The notes under the pieces: generated by a model | What the model saw: the letters and a program-made list of their open reading frames with translations, nothing else | Databases searched by the model: none | Told to the model about the DNA's origin: nothing | Position numbers and translations under genes: made by a program | Shown here: positions 41,513 to 50,144 of the stretch, piece by piece | How positions within the stretch are numbered: position 1 is the stretch's first letter | Layout of the letters: each line of letters opens with the position of its first letter | Source: SZUA-547 sp963669315 | Lineage (GTDB): Bacteria; Pseudomonadota; Alphaproteobacteria; Rhodobacterales; Rhodobacteraceae | NCBI GenBank assembly: GCA_963669315.1 | Contig: OY770021.1 | Span: 1,426,001-1,490,000 of the forward strand | Direction: 5' to 3' | DNA: 64,000 nucleotides

Positions 41513-42624
41513 GCGGCCCGGAAATCTGCAACAGCGCCGGCCACCGCCCGGCAGGCGACCTCATCGCCGATGGTGACGCGCAGATGCGCGGGAAGGCCGT
41601 ATCCCTCCATGCGCCGCACGATTAACCCGCGGGTCTTCAGGAACGCATCCGCATCTGGTGCGGATTTCGGCCCCGTCTCGCCGAACTCAGCCAGCAGAAA
41701 GTTGCCTTGCGATTGGGTGCATGGAACGCCCGCGCGGCCCAACTCTTTCGCCAGCCAGTCGCGCCAGACCTCGTTCTGCACCGCGCAGTGATCGGTGTAC
41801 TCGACGTCCCGCATCGCCGCCTCGCCTGCGGCCAGCGCGGGCGTGCTGCAGTTGAACGGCCCGCGCACCCGGTTCAGCACATCCGCGACATGGCCGGGGG
41901 CGTAGGCCCAGCCGAGACGCAGCGCCGCCAGCCCATAGATTTTCGAGAAGGTGCGCGTCATTACGACGTTCTCGCGGGCCTCGACCAGACGCTCGCCCGC
42001 CTCATAATCGGCGTCCCGTACATATTCGGCGTAGGCGCCGTCCAGCACCAGCAGCGCCCTGGGCGGCAGCGCGTCGGCCAGACGCTCCAGCTCCGCCCGG
42101 TGCAGCATGGTGCCGGTCGGATTGTTCGGATTGGCGATGAAGACGAGGCGCGTTTTCTCGTTCATCGCCGCGATCATCGCGTCGACATCCGTGGTCAGGT
42201 CGGTCTCGGGCGCGGTCACCGGGGTCGCACCGGCCGCGAGCGCCGAAATCTTGTACATCAGAAAGCCATGGGCGGAGTAGAGCACCTCATCCCCCGGTCC
42301 GGCATAGGCGTTGCAGAGAAATGAGATCAACTCATCCGAGCCGGCGCCGCAGACGATGTGACCGGCGTCCAGCCCTTTGACTTCCGCGATGGCCCGGCGG
42401 AGGCCCGTCGCGCCGCCATCGGGATAGAGCGGCAAATCCTCGGCCGCGGCCCTGAACGCCTCAACCGCGCGCGGGCTGGGCCCGAGCGGATTTTCGTTCG
42501 AGGACAGCTTGATCACGCGGTTCGCGCCGGGGGCCTTACTCTCTCCACCGACATAGGGCGCGATCGTCAGCACGCCGGGGCGCGGCGTGATGGTGGGATG
42601 CGTTTTGTCAGCGGCGTCGGTCAT
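41509..42624 (-). CDS. hisC: Histidinol-phosphate / aromatic aminotransferase
   Basis: A 371-residue class I/II PLP aminotransferase. Seen: IKLSSNENPLGPSPRAVEA, the YPDGGATGLRRAIAE substrate region, VFIANPNNPTGT, LDGAYAEYV, and the PLP lysine in RTFSKIYGLAALRLGWAYA. HisC makes histidinol phosphate; paralogues in the hisC-tyrC arrangement often act on aromatic keto acids too. With hisS-hisZ-hisG 20 kb away, this is not part of a single his operon. No strong ribosome site is seen before ATG 42624. Confidence 0.92.
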   Translation of the reverse strand: MTDAADKTHPTITPRPGVLTIAPYVGGESKAPGANRVIKLSSNENPLGPSPRAVEAFRAAAEDLPLYPDGGATGLRRAIAEVKGLDAGHIVCGAGSDELISFLCNAYAGPGDEVLYSAHGFLMYKISALAAGATPVTAPETDLTTDVDAMIAAMNEKTRLVFIANPNNPTGTMLHRAELERLADALPPRALLVLDGAYAEYVRDADYEAGERLVEARENVVMTRTFSKIYGLAALRLGWAYAPGHVADVLNRVRGPFNCSTPALAAGEAAMRDVEYTDHCAVQNEVWRDWLAKELGRAGVPCTQSQGNFLLAEFGETGPKSAPDADAFLKTRGLIVRRMEGYGLPAHLRVTIGDEVACRAVAGAVADFRAA

Positions 42625-42675
42625 CGGGCGCTCTTCGGCTCGCCGAAGGCGATTTTCGCTCGGCGGTTCGCCCGT

Positions 42676-43485
42676 TTATCGCGTCCGCGTCTGGTTGGAA
42701 AGCGTGAGGGGCGCATCCTTCGTCCGCGCTGCGCGGCCTGCGATTGGTTTCGGCCGGGGGGCGGTCAATCCCTCCAGCACCTCCAGCGGCGTCTTGACGG
42801 AAGAGCGGGCGCCGTTTTTGGGCGCGGCGTAGACCAACTTGGTGGCCTCGATCAGGATCACGCCAGCGGCCCGCTGCAGGTCGAGTTTCAGGCCAATCTT
42901 TTCGCTGACGCCAGACATGCGCAGCCAGAACCGTTTCTGGCTGGGCGCGGCGTAGAGACAGGCGGAATGGCGCGTCGGCTCGAATCTGTGATCGCTGAGC
43001 TGCCGCTCCAACTGCCGGATGCTGTAGGGGCGGCCATAGCCGAACGGGGTGGCGTCGCGACGCGCCCAGAGGCCTGTCCTGTTGGGCGCGATCAGGATCG
43101 CTGATCCGCCCGGCGCCAGAACGCGCCACATCTCCTCAAACAGCGCTGCTGGCCGCTCACAGGTCTCGATCCCGTGCGCCACGACCAGCCGGTCGACGAA
43201 GGAATCCGCCAGCGGCCACAAGATCTCCTCGACCAGCGTGGCCCGGTTGGGCTGATTGGCGGGCCAGCGCGCCACGCCCTGCGCCGCCGGCATCAGGCAG
43301 AACGCGCGGCGCGATTCCTCCAGAAACGGGCGCAGAACTGGCGCCGCGAAGCCAAAACCCACCAGCGTTTCGCCGGTCACATCCGGCCACAACTCCCGCA
43401 GCGCGCGCTGCAACGCCGACTGCGCCACCCGGCCCAGCGGGGTGCGGTAATAAAATCGGCGCAATTCAGCGACATCGAGATGCAT
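42676..43485 (-). CDS. Class I SAM methyltransferase-like protein of unknown substrate
   Basis: A 269-residue protein of the methyltransferase-11 type. The start LRRFYYRTPLGRVAQSALQRAL is typical of a group always found next to gloB in alphaproteobacteria. The SAM loop is degenerate (LVGFGFAAPVLRPFLEE), but the later motifs DRLVVAHGIETCERP and RVLAPGGSAILIAPNRTG are kept. Substrate is not known; a link to glutathione or methylglyoxal handling would be guesswork from context. It is divergent from gloB with 59 bases between them. Confidence 0.8.
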   Translation of the reverse strand: MHLDVAELRRFYYRTPLGRVAQSALQRALRELWPDVTGETLVGFGFAAPVLRPFLEESRRAFCLMPAAQGVARWPANQPNRATLVEEILWPLADSFVDRLVVAHGIETCERPAALFEEMWRVLAPGGSAILIAPNRTGLWARRDATPFGYGRPYSIRQLERQLSDHRFEPTRHSACLYAAPSQKRFWLRMSGVSEKIGLKLDLQRAAGVILIEATKLVYAAPKNGARSSVKTPLEVLEGLTAPRPKPIAGRAARTKDAPLTLSNQTRTR

Positions 43486-43544
43486 CTGCGGCGTCCAGAG
43501 GTTACGGTGCGCGGCGACATTAACCCAGATTAGGAGCCTGCGTC

Positions 43545-44318
43545 ATGGCCCGTCCGCTCGAGATCGTCACCGTCCCGTGCCTGTCGGACAATTTCGTCTA
43601 TATCCTGCGCGACGTCGCCACGGGAACGATTGGCGTGATCGACGCGCCCGACGCCGCGCCGATCGAGGCGGCGCTGGATGAACGCGGCTGGGGGCTGGAC
43701 CAGATCCTGATCACCCATCATCACGCCGACCACATCGATGGCGTTCCCCGCCTTGTCGAGCGCTTCGGCCCCAAAGTGATCGGCGCGAAGAAAGATGAGG
43801 GCCGTCTGCCCAAGCTCGACGCGGCGCTGGATGAGGGCGACACGTGGAGATTTGGCGACAGCGAGGCGGTGGTGATCGATGTCTCCGGTCACACGGTCAA
43901 CCACATCGCCTATCACTTCGCCGATGCGGGCGTTGTATTCACCGGCGACAGCCTGTTCGCGATCGGATGCGGGCGCGTGTTCGAGGGCACCCACGCGATG
44001 ATGTGGGACAGCCTGTCGAAGCTGGCCGCGTTGCCGCCCGAAACCGAGGCCTATTTCGGCCATGAATATACCGAGGCGAACGCCAAATTCGCGGTCACGG
44101 CGGACCCCGAAAACGAGGCGCTGGCCGAGCGCGTGCGCGAGGTTTCGGAGATTCGGGCGCGGGGCGAATGGACGACCCCCACGACAATTGCGCGAGAACT
44201 GGAGACCAACCCCTTCCTGCGTGCGACGGAATCGTCGGTGCAAAAGGCGGTTGGGATGGAGGGCGCGGACCCGGCGGCGGTGTTTGGCGAGGTTCGCCGC
44301 CGCAAGGATAATTTCTGA
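43545..44318 (+). CDS. gloB: Hydroxyacylglutathione hydrolase (glyoxalase II)
   Basis: A 257-residue metallo-beta-lactamase-fold enzyme that hydrolyses S-lactoylglutathione in methylglyoxal detoxification. The metal site THHHADH is at residues 57-63, with further ligands in SGHTVNHIAYHF, FTGDSLFAIGCGR and FGHEYTEANAKFA. The C-terminal substrate-binding helices (NPFLRATE, AVFGEVRRRKDNF) are complete. AGGAG lies just before the ATG. The DUF2938 gene follows after 5 bases. Confidence 0.96.
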   Translation: MARPLEIVTVPCLSDNFVYILRDVATGTIGVIDAPDAAPIEAALDERGWGLDQILITHHHADHIDGVPRLVERFGPKVIGAKKDEGRLPKLDAALDEGDTWRFGDSEAVVIDVSGHTVNHIAYHFADAGVVFTGDSLFAIGCGRVFEGTHAMMWDSLSKLAALPPETEAYFGHEYTEANAKFAVTADPENEALAERVREVSEIRARGEWTTPTTIARELETNPFLRATESSVQKAVGMEGADPAAVFGEVRRRKDNF

Positions 44319-44323
44319 GACGG

Positions 44324-44824
44324 ATGGCGGCTGATATGGACCTGTTGGACTTCATCATACGCGCATTGATCGCTGGCCTCGCCGCCACGGCGGCGATGGA
44401 TCTTTGGCAGATCGTCGCGAAAGCCGCGTTCGGGGTTCCCAAAGGAAACTGGGCGATGGTGGGCCGTTGGTTCGCCTATCTGCCGCGCGGAGTCATGTTC
44501 CATGACGGGATCGGGAACTCAGAGCCGGTGGAGCGCGAACTGGCGATCGGCTGGGCGGCCCATTACGCCGTCGGAATCCTCTACGCCGCGATCTATCTGG
44601 CGATGGCACTGACGATCCTCGACGGCCCGTCTTTGATCTCAGCAATCGCGTTTAGTCTTTTCACGATCCTGGCCGGATGGTGTTTGCTGATGCCGGGCAT
44701 GGGGCTGGGCTGGTTCGCAAGCAAAGCCCCAAACCAGAGCTCCACCATCGTAAATGGCTTGTTCAACCACATCGTTTTCGGCGCGGGTCTATATGCCGGA
44801 GTTATCGGTTTCTCAGCCGTTTAA
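44324..44824 (+). CDS. DUF2938 family integral membrane protein
   Basis: A 166-residue protein with four predicted membrane helices. It matches DUF2938: a start with ALIAGLAATAAMDLWQIVAK, the loop NWAMVGRWFAYLPRG, and GMGLGWFASKAPNQSSTIVNGLFNHIVFG. The family has no assigned function. The start may be 44324 or the ATG four codons later (44336); neither has a strong ribosome site. It begins 5 bases after gloB and is presumably cotranscribed. Confidence 0.82.
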   Translation: MAADMDLLDFIIRALIAGLAATAAMDLWQIVAKAAFGVPKGNWAMVGRWFAYLPRGVMFHDGIGNSEPVERELAIGWAAHYAVGILYAAIYLAMALTILDGPSLISAIAFSLFTILAGWCLLMPGMGLGWFASKAPNQSSTIVNGLFNHIVFGAGLYAGVIGFSAV

Positions 44825-44955
44825 TGCGCGTGGCGGCGCAATATTCACGATCCTGTGCGCTCCGCCATTGGGCGCGCGGGCCTTGATAGACTCCGCGGCG
44901 GGCGACTCACCGTCGCCATACGCCCTAAGAACCCAACATTTCAGGGAGAAGCACC

Positions 44956-45618
44956 ATGACCCTGCGTCTCAACGACATCGCGCCCGATTTCACCGCCGAG
45001 ACCACCGAGGGAGCAATCAGCTTCCATGACTGGATCGGCGACGGCTGGGCGATCCTGTTCTCTCACCCGAAGGATTTTACGCCCGTCTGCACGACCGAGC
45101 TTGGCTATATGGCCGGCCTGAAGGACGAGTTTGACAAGCGGAACTGCAAGATCGTCGGCATCAGCGTCGATCCGGTCGAAAACCACAACAAGTGGAAGGC
45201 GGATATCGAAACCGTCACCGGCCACTCGCCCGATTATCCGATGATCGGCGACCCGAAGCTGGCCATCGCCAAGCTCTACGACATGCTTCCGGCGGATGCG
45301 GGCGACACGTTCGAGGGCCGCACGCCGGTAGACAACCAGACCGTGCGCACCGTGTTTCTTATCGGGCCGGACAAACGCATCAAACTGTCGCTGACCTATC
45401 CAATGAGCACCGGCCGGAACTTCGATGAGGTTCTGCGCGTGATCGATTCTTGCCAGCTGACGGCGAAGCATCAGCTCGCCACGCCGGTGAACTGGAAGCA
45501 GGGCGAGGATGTGATCATCGTGCCGGCCGTTTCGAACGAAGAAGCGGAGAAGCGCTATCCCGAGGGCTGGAAATCGCCCGTGCCTTATGTGCGGATCGTG
45601 CCGGCGCCGGGCGCCTGA
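44956..45618 (+). CDS. 1-Cys peroxiredoxin, Prx6 type
   Basis: A 220-residue peroxiredoxin of the Prx6 group. The peroxidatic cysteine is C45 in the motif HPKDFTPVCTTELGYMA; the characteristic C-terminal part (VIDSCQLTAKHQLATPVNW, ERYPEGWKSPVPY-like) is present. It reduces hydrogen peroxide and lipid peroxides with glutathione or another thiol. CAGGGAGAAG lies just before the ATG. Upstream it is separated from DUF2938 by 131 bases, so it has its own promoter. Confidence 0.93.
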   Translation: MTLRLNDIAPDFTAETTEGAISFHDWIGDGWAILFSHPKDFTPVCTTELGYMAGLKDEFDKRNCKIVGISVDPVENHNKWKADIETVTGHSPDYPMIGDPKLAIAKLYDMLPADAGDTFEGRTPVDNQTVRTVFLIGPDKRIKLSLTYPMSTGRNFDEVLRVIDSCQLTAKHQLATPVNWKQGEDVIIVPAVSNEEAEKRYPEGWKSPVPYVRIVPAPGA

Positions 45619-45776
45619 CCCTGACTCTCCGTTGCCGGACAGGGCGCGTCGCCGTTTGAACCTTGGGGCGGCGCGCCTGTTTGCGCGCGCTCTCGCCTTG
45701 CCTCGCCCTCCTGCCCCGGCTATAGGGCGCGCGACGCTTATTCCGCGCGGGACCGCGCCTGAACTCCGGTGAAACC

Positions 45777-46340
45777 ATGGTCAAGATCAACGGCAACGAG
45801 ATCAAACCCGGCAACGTGATCGAGCACAATGACGGGCTGTGGGTCGCGGTGAAGATCGGCCATGTGAAGCCCGGCAAGGGCGGCGCCTTCGCGCAGGTGG
45901 AGTTGAAGAACCTCCGCAGCGGCTCCAAGCTCAACGAACGCTTCCGCTCCGCCGATAAGGTGGAGAAGGTTCGGCTGGAGCAGAAGGACCAGCAATTTCT
46001 CTACCAGAGCGACGATATGCTGGTCTTCATGGATAACGAGACGTTTGAGCAGATCGAACTTCCGGCCGACCTTCTGGGCGACCGCCGCCCGTTCCTGCAG
46101 GACGGCATGACCGTGGTCATCGAATATTACGAGTCCGAAGCCCTGAGCATGAGCCTGCCTGAAAAAGTGGTCTGCGAAATTGAAGAGACCGAGCCGGTCG
46201 TCAAAGGCCAGACGGCGGCGAATTCCTATAAACCGGCGGTGCTGGACAATGGCGTGCGGGTGATGGTGCCGCCTTTCGTGGGGACCGGCGAGAAGATCGT
46301 CGTGAACACCGAGTCCTCCGAATATGTCGAACGCGCCTGA
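45777..46340 (+). CDS. efp: Elongation factor P
   Basis: A 187-residue three-domain EF-P that rescues ribosomes stalled at polyproline. The tip of domain I is KPGKGGAFAQVELKN with the modifiable lysine at K34; the middle and C-terminal OB domains (VVIEYYESEALSMSLPE, VMVPPFVGTGEKIVVNT) are complete. The Lys34 tip is the form lysylated by EpmA/EpmB in many proteobacteria, but those genes are not in the window. The polyproline-rich proteins here (22496, ppkA) would be natural clients. The phosphatase-family gene follows after 11 bases. Confidence 0.96.
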   Translation: MVKINGNEIKPGNVIEHNDGLWVAVKIGHVKPGKGGAFAQVELKNLRSGSKLNERFRSADKVEKVRLEQKDQQFLYQSDDMLVFMDNETFEQIELPADLLGDRRPFLQDGMTVVIEYYESEALSMSLPEKVVCEIEETEPVVKGQTAANSYKPAVLDNGVRVMVPPFVGTGEKIVVNTESSEYVERA

Positions 46341-46351
46341 GCTGTGTTGAC

Positions 46352-47146
46352 ATGACCCAAGCCACAGCCAACCTCAACATTATGATCAAAGCCGCTCGCA
46401 AAGCGGCCCGCGGCCTGGTGCGTGATTTCGGCGAGGTCGAGAACCTGCAGGTCGCCGCCAAGAGCGCCGGCGATTTCGTGAGCCGCGCCGATATCAAGGC
46501 GGAGCGCGTCATTCGCGAGGCGCTGCTGGAAGCGCGGCCGAACTACGGATGGCTGGGAGAGGAAAGCGACCCGGTCGAGGGCGCCGACCCGACCCGACGC
46601 TGGATCGTCGATCCGCTGGACGGGACCACGAACTTCCTGCACGGCCTGCCGCACTGGGCCGTTTCGATCGCGCTGGAGCACAAGGGCGAGATCGTCTCGG
46701 CCGTCATCTACGACCCGATCATGGACGAGATGTACACCGCCGAAAAAGGCGCAGGCGCCTGGCTCAACGACCGGCGGCTTCGCGTATCCGGCCGCAAGGA
46801 TATGAGCGAGGTTCTGCTGGCGACCGGCATTCCTTTTGCCGGGCGTTCAAGCGACCTGCCGCGGATGATGCGCGAACTTGGCGTGTTGATGCCCCGCACC
46901 GCCGGGGTCCGGCGCTGGGGCGCAGCTGCGCTCGACCTCGCCTATGTCTCGGCCGGGCGCTATGACGGATATTGGGAAGCCAACTTGAATATCTGGGACA
47001 TCGCCGCCGGGGTTCTTATTGTGCGCGAGGCCGGCGGGCTGGTGGCAGAACTGGACGGCGGCAAGGATCCGCTTCAGACTGGGTCGTTGCTGGCCACGAA
47101 TGGCGAGATCCACGACACGCTGGCCGGTCTGATCCGCGGCGCGTGA
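46352..47146 (+). CDS. suhB: Inositol monophosphatase family protein, SuhB type
   Basis: A 264-residue enzyme of the lithium-sensitive phosphatase family. The metal and phosphate site is complete: WLGEESDPVEG, WIVDPLDGTTNFLHGLPHW, and WEANLNIWDIAAGVLIVREAGG near the end. In bacteria it hydrolyses inositol-1-phosphate; the SuhB subgroup also acts in rRNA antitermination complexes. The sequence agrees with SuhB in length and motifs, but paralogues such as CysQ or HisN are alike, so the symbol is a best guess. It is 11 bases after efp. Confidence 0.85.
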   Translation: MTQATANLNIMIKAARKAARGLVRDFGEVENLQVAAKSAGDFVSRADIKAERVIREALLEARPNYGWLGEESDPVEGADPTRRWIVDPLDGTTNFLHGLPHWAVSIALEHKGEIVSAVIYDPIMDEMYTAEKGAGAWLNDRRLRVSGRKDMSEVLLATGIPFAGRSSDLPRMMRELGVLMPRTAGVRRWGAAALDLAYVSAGRYDGYWEANLNIWDIAAGVLIVREAGGLVAELDGGKDPLQTGSLLATNGEIHDTLAGLIRGA

Positions 47147-47270
47147 TCAGCTCATCGATCGGGGCGCGGCGTCATCTGCGCAACATTCGCTTAACCTGAG
47201 ACTCCCCATGCGATAGGCTTGGCGCAGGGCGCGCCATGAGAGCGCGAATGGGGCTGCGGGCGCAGGCGGA

Positions 47271-48632
47271 ATGTCTCTTACTCAAGACCAACCGGTCGAA
47301 TTTTCCAAGCCGAGACGGCAAATCGTCTTCATGGTCGGATTTCTGGCGCTGGTCGGCGGCGCCTCTTATCTGCTCTATCGACCAATTGAGACCGTTTTTT
47401 GGGCCAATCCCTGGCTGAATGGCGGTATCGGCGTCGTGTTTTTGGTCGGCGTGCTGCTGACCTTTGCGCAGGTGTTCCAGCTTTACGGCGCGGTGCACTG
47501 GCTTGAGGCGTTCGCCATCGACCGGCCGGGTCATGAATTTATTCGCCCGCCCACTCTGCTCGCTTCTCTGTCGGCGCTGTTGCGCGACCGCAGAGCGCGG
47601 TCCTCGCTGACCGCCGTGTCCACCCGTTCGATCCTCGACACGGTGGCCACACGTCTGGACGAAACTCGTGACGTCACGCGGTACATCGTCAACCTGCTGA
47701 TCTTCCTTGGCCTTCTTGGCACATTCTGGGGACTGGCGAACACCATCCCGGCGGTGGTCGATACGATCAGGAACCTCGCCCCGCAGCAGGGCGAGGAAGG
47801 CGTCGCCGTCTTCGAGCGGCTGCTGGACGGTCTGGACGATCAGCTCGCAGGGATGGGCACGGCCTTCGCCTCCTCGCTTCTCGGCCTCGCCGGATCTCTG
47901 GTGGTCGGATTGCTGGAGCTGTTCGCAGGCCATGCGCAGAACCGGTTTTACCGAGAGCTGGAAGAGTGGCTGTCCTCGATCACCAAGATCATCTCAGGCA
48001 GTGAGGGAGACGGGGTCGGCGGCGCGTATCTGTCATCACTGCTGGAAAAGAACGCCCGGCAGATGGGCGAGATCGGCGACATGCTGCGCGACCTCGCCGA
48101 ACGAGAAGGCGGCGTGACGACCGAGACGCTGAATGAGACTCTGTCCGGGCTGTCCGGAACGCAACGGGCGATGCTCTCCCATCTGGAAGGCGCACGAGAC
48201 GGAGAAAGCGCCGCAATCGAGCGCCTGGCCGCCAGTCAGGAGCGTTTGGTCGGCGCGATGGAAAAAGAGCGGGCCGACGCCGCCGCTCGCGAGCAACAGG
48301 CGCTGGAAGGCATCGCCACCGGGCAAGAGCGCATCGTCAAGGCGATCAAGAAGGATCGGGCCGATGCGGCCGCACAGGAACAACAGGCGCTGGAGCGCAT
48401 CGCTGCCGGGCAGGAGCGGTTGTTGGCCGCGCTGGGCGGCGCCAGTGCGCGGGCGGGCGTTGGCGGCGGCATGGATGAAGAGACCCGCCAGCGTATCCGC
48501 TCTCTGGATGTGCAGTTGCTGCGCATCCTTGAGGAGCTGACCGCAGGGCGGCAGGAATCCATCGACGAACTGCGCGCGGAGCTGCGCAACATCGCCAGGG
48601 CGATTGCGCCGAGCTCCGGCAAACCGCTCTAG
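47271..48632 (+). CDS. MotA/ExbB-like proton channel subunit with long coiled-coil tail
   Basis: A 453-residue inner-membrane protein. Helices are expected at about 18-37, 52-73, 138-158 and 192-219. The third and fourth carry the MotA/TolQ/ExbB core (LLIFLGLLGTFWGLANTI, GMGTAFASSLLGLAGSLVVGL), which lines the proton path in stators. The C-terminal half (about 260-440) is a predicted cytoplasmic coiled coil with a 29-residue tandem repeat. The next gene encodes its MotB-like partner. It is not a flagellar MotA (no MotA cytoplasmic charge cluster is apparent, no flagellar genes near), and it is much longer than ExbB or TolQ. The nearest known architecture is ZorA of Zorya defence, but no ZorC/D/E gene follows. 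Confidence 0.8.
   Translation: MSLTQDQPVEFSKPRRQIVFMVGFLALVGGASYLLYRPIETVFWANPWLNGGIGVVFLVGVLLTFAQVFQLYGAVHWLEAFAIDRPGHEFIRPPTLLASLSALLRDRRARSSLTAVSTRSILDTVATRLDETRDVTRYIVNLLIFLGLLGTFWGLANTIPAVVDTIRNLAPQQGEEGVAVFERLLDGLDDQLAGMGTAFASSLLGLAGSLVVGLLELFAGHAQNRFYRELEEWLSSITKIISGSEGDGVGGAYLSSLLEKNARQMGEIGDMLRDLAEREGGVTTETLNETLSGLSGTQRAMLSHLEGARDGESAAIERLAASQERLVGAMEKERADAAAREQQALEGIATGQERIVKAIKKDRADAAAQEQQALERIAAGQERLLAALGGASARAGVGGGMDEETRQRIRSLDVQLLRILEELTAGRQESIDELRAELRNIARAIAPSSGKPL
48234..48425 (+). repeat. 29-residue tandem repeat in the stator-like protein
   Basis: The coiled-coil tail contains the unit SQERLVGAMEKERADAAA (from residue 322) and its copy GQERIVKAIKKDRADAAA (from residue 351), with a third, partial copy GQERLL at residue 380. 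The period is exactly 29 residues (87 bases). Between them the linking part reads EQQALEGIA and EQQALERIA. It looks like internal duplication of a helical segment, which would lengthen the tail by set steps. Confidence 0.7.
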
Positions 48633-48641
48633 GGACGCGCT

Positions 48642-50135
48642 ATGGCCCTGAGAAGACGCACGGGCGAACGGTTCACCGCCAATATCTGGCCGGGGTTCGT
48701 CGACGCCATGACCGCGCTCTTGCTGGTCATGATCTTCGTGCTGTCGATCTTCATGATCATGCAGTTCGTGCTGAAAGAGCAGATTACCGGCAAGGATCGG
48801 CAGCTGGACCGGCTGGCGGTAGAGTTGGCGCAACTTGGCGACGTTCTGTCGATCGAACGCGAGCGCGCCGATGAGCTGGACGAAGAAGTCGCGCGGCTCA
48901 ACCTTCAGGTCGACTCTGGAGAGGCGGAAATCCGCCGCTACGCTGCGCTGGTCGCCGCGCTTGGCGCTGAGCGCGAAGGGTTGTCGGCCCGTGTCGCCGA
49001 GTTAGAGGACGCCAATGCGCGAGAGCTTTCCGAGAAGGAGGCGCTGAACGTCGCGCTGGCCGAGATGCGCGATGAGGTTGACACGCAGGAGGAAGCGGCC
49101 CGCCTCGCCGCCGCCAAGCGTGAGGCGCTGGAAGCGTTGATCGAGGAAATCAAAGCCGAGTCGGCGGCGCGTCAGGCGGAGCTCGAGGCGAGCCAGACGG
49201 CGCTTTCCGAGGAGGAGGCGGCACGGCTGGCGGAGGCGGCCGCGGCCGAGGCTCTGCGTGAGCGCCTGGCGGGCGCGGATACGGAGTTGACGGCCCTCAC
49301 CCTCTCGCTGGAGGAGAAGCGGCGGGAGGCGGAAGAGACGCTGACTCTGCTGGCCGCAGCGGAGGCCTCTAGAGCGGAGCTTGAATCGCTGCTTGGTGAG
49401 GAACTGACCGACAATGAGCGTGACGCCGCGCTGTTGGCGCAGGCCAAAGTTGAACTGGCGGAGGTGAGTGAGATCAGCGCCAGATCCCAACGAGAGGCGG
49501 CGCTGCTGAATCAACAAGTCATCGAGCTACGCCAGAAGATCGGCTCGCTGCAATCCCAGCTAAATCTCGCCGATGAGCGCGACCGGGACGCGGACATCCA
49601 GATCGCGGACCTCGGCCGTCAGCTGAACTCGGCGCTGGCGCGCGAAGCGGAGCGGCTGGCCAGAGAGAAAAAGGAGCTCGAGGGGTTCCGTTCGGAGTTC
49701 TTCGGCCGGATGCGGGAGATTCTGGGCGATCGCGAAGATATCAAGATCGTCGGCGATCGGTTCCTGTTCCAATCCGAGGTGCTGTTCGCCTCCGGCTCCG
49801 CCGAGCTCGGCCCTGCGGGGCGCGCTGAATTAGGCAAACTAGCGAGCGCCGTGCGTGAAGTGCAGAATGAGATCCCCAGCGAGATCGACTGGATCCTGCG
49901 GGTTGACGGCCATACGGATTCGGTGCCGCTGAACAGCCCCCGTTTCGCCGATAACTGGGAGCTGAGCCAGGCGCGCGCGCTGTCGGTCGTACGGTACCTT
50001 GTGGCTGATGAGGGAATATCGCCCCGCCGGCTGGCGGCGGCCGGGTTTGGTGAATTCCAGCCGATCGACGCGCGCCCCACGCCGGAGGCCTTCGCGCGCA
50101 ATCGCCGCATTGAGATCAAGTTTACCGAGCGCTGA
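48642..50135 (+). CDS. MotB/OmpA-like peptidoglycan-binding partner with long periplasmic coiled coil
   Basis: A 497-residue protein. It has a short basic N-terminus and one membrane helix (about 17-43) carrying a MotB-type proton-binding aspartate, D21, in FVDAMTALLLVMIFVLS. Residues about 48-355 are a nearly uninterrupted Glu/Ala/Leu/Arg coiled coil. An OmpA-like domain ends the protein: FQSEVLFASGSAELGPAG, VDGHTDSVPLNSP, NWELSQARALSVVRYLV and NRRIEIKF, all residues for peptidoglycan binding. The geometry is a wall-bound head at the end of a stalk up to tens of nanometres long. It follows the MotA/ExbB-like gene by 9 bases, and the VIT1-family gene follows by 9 bases. Confidence 0.85.
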   Translation: MALRRRTGERFTANIWPGFVDAMTALLLVMIFVLSIFMIMQFVLKEQITGKDRQLDRLAVELAQLGDVLSIERERADELDEEVARLNLQVDSGEAEIRRYAALVAALGAEREGLSARVAELEDANARELSEKEALNVALAEMRDEVDTQEEAARLAAAKREALEALIEEIKAESAARQAELEASQTALSEEEAARLAEAAAAEALRERLAGADTELTALTLSLEEKRREAEETLTLLAAAEASRAELESLLGEELTDNERDAALLAQAKVELAEVSEISARSQREAALLNQQVIELRQKIGSLQSQLNLADERDRDADIQIADLGRQLNSALAREAERLAREKKELEGFRSEFFGRMREILGDREDIKIVGDRFLFQSEVLFASGSAELGPAGRAELGKLASAVREVQNEIPSEIDWILRVDGHTDSVPLNSPRFADNWELSQARALSVVRYLVADEGISPRRLAAAGFGEFQPIDARPTPEAFARNRRIEIKFTER

Positions 50136-50144
50136 AGCTACGAC

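Noticed and set aside
42633..42648. Hairpin CTTCGG-CTCG-CCGAAG between hisC and the methyltransferase gene
   Set aside because: No T run follows on either strand, so it is not reported as a terminator.
47271..50135. Zorya anti-phage system
   Set aside because: The stator-like pair resembles ZorA/ZorB in plan, but no ZorC, ZorD or ZorE-like helicase or nuclease gene is adjacent; the next genes are a VIT1 transporter and an arsenic operon.
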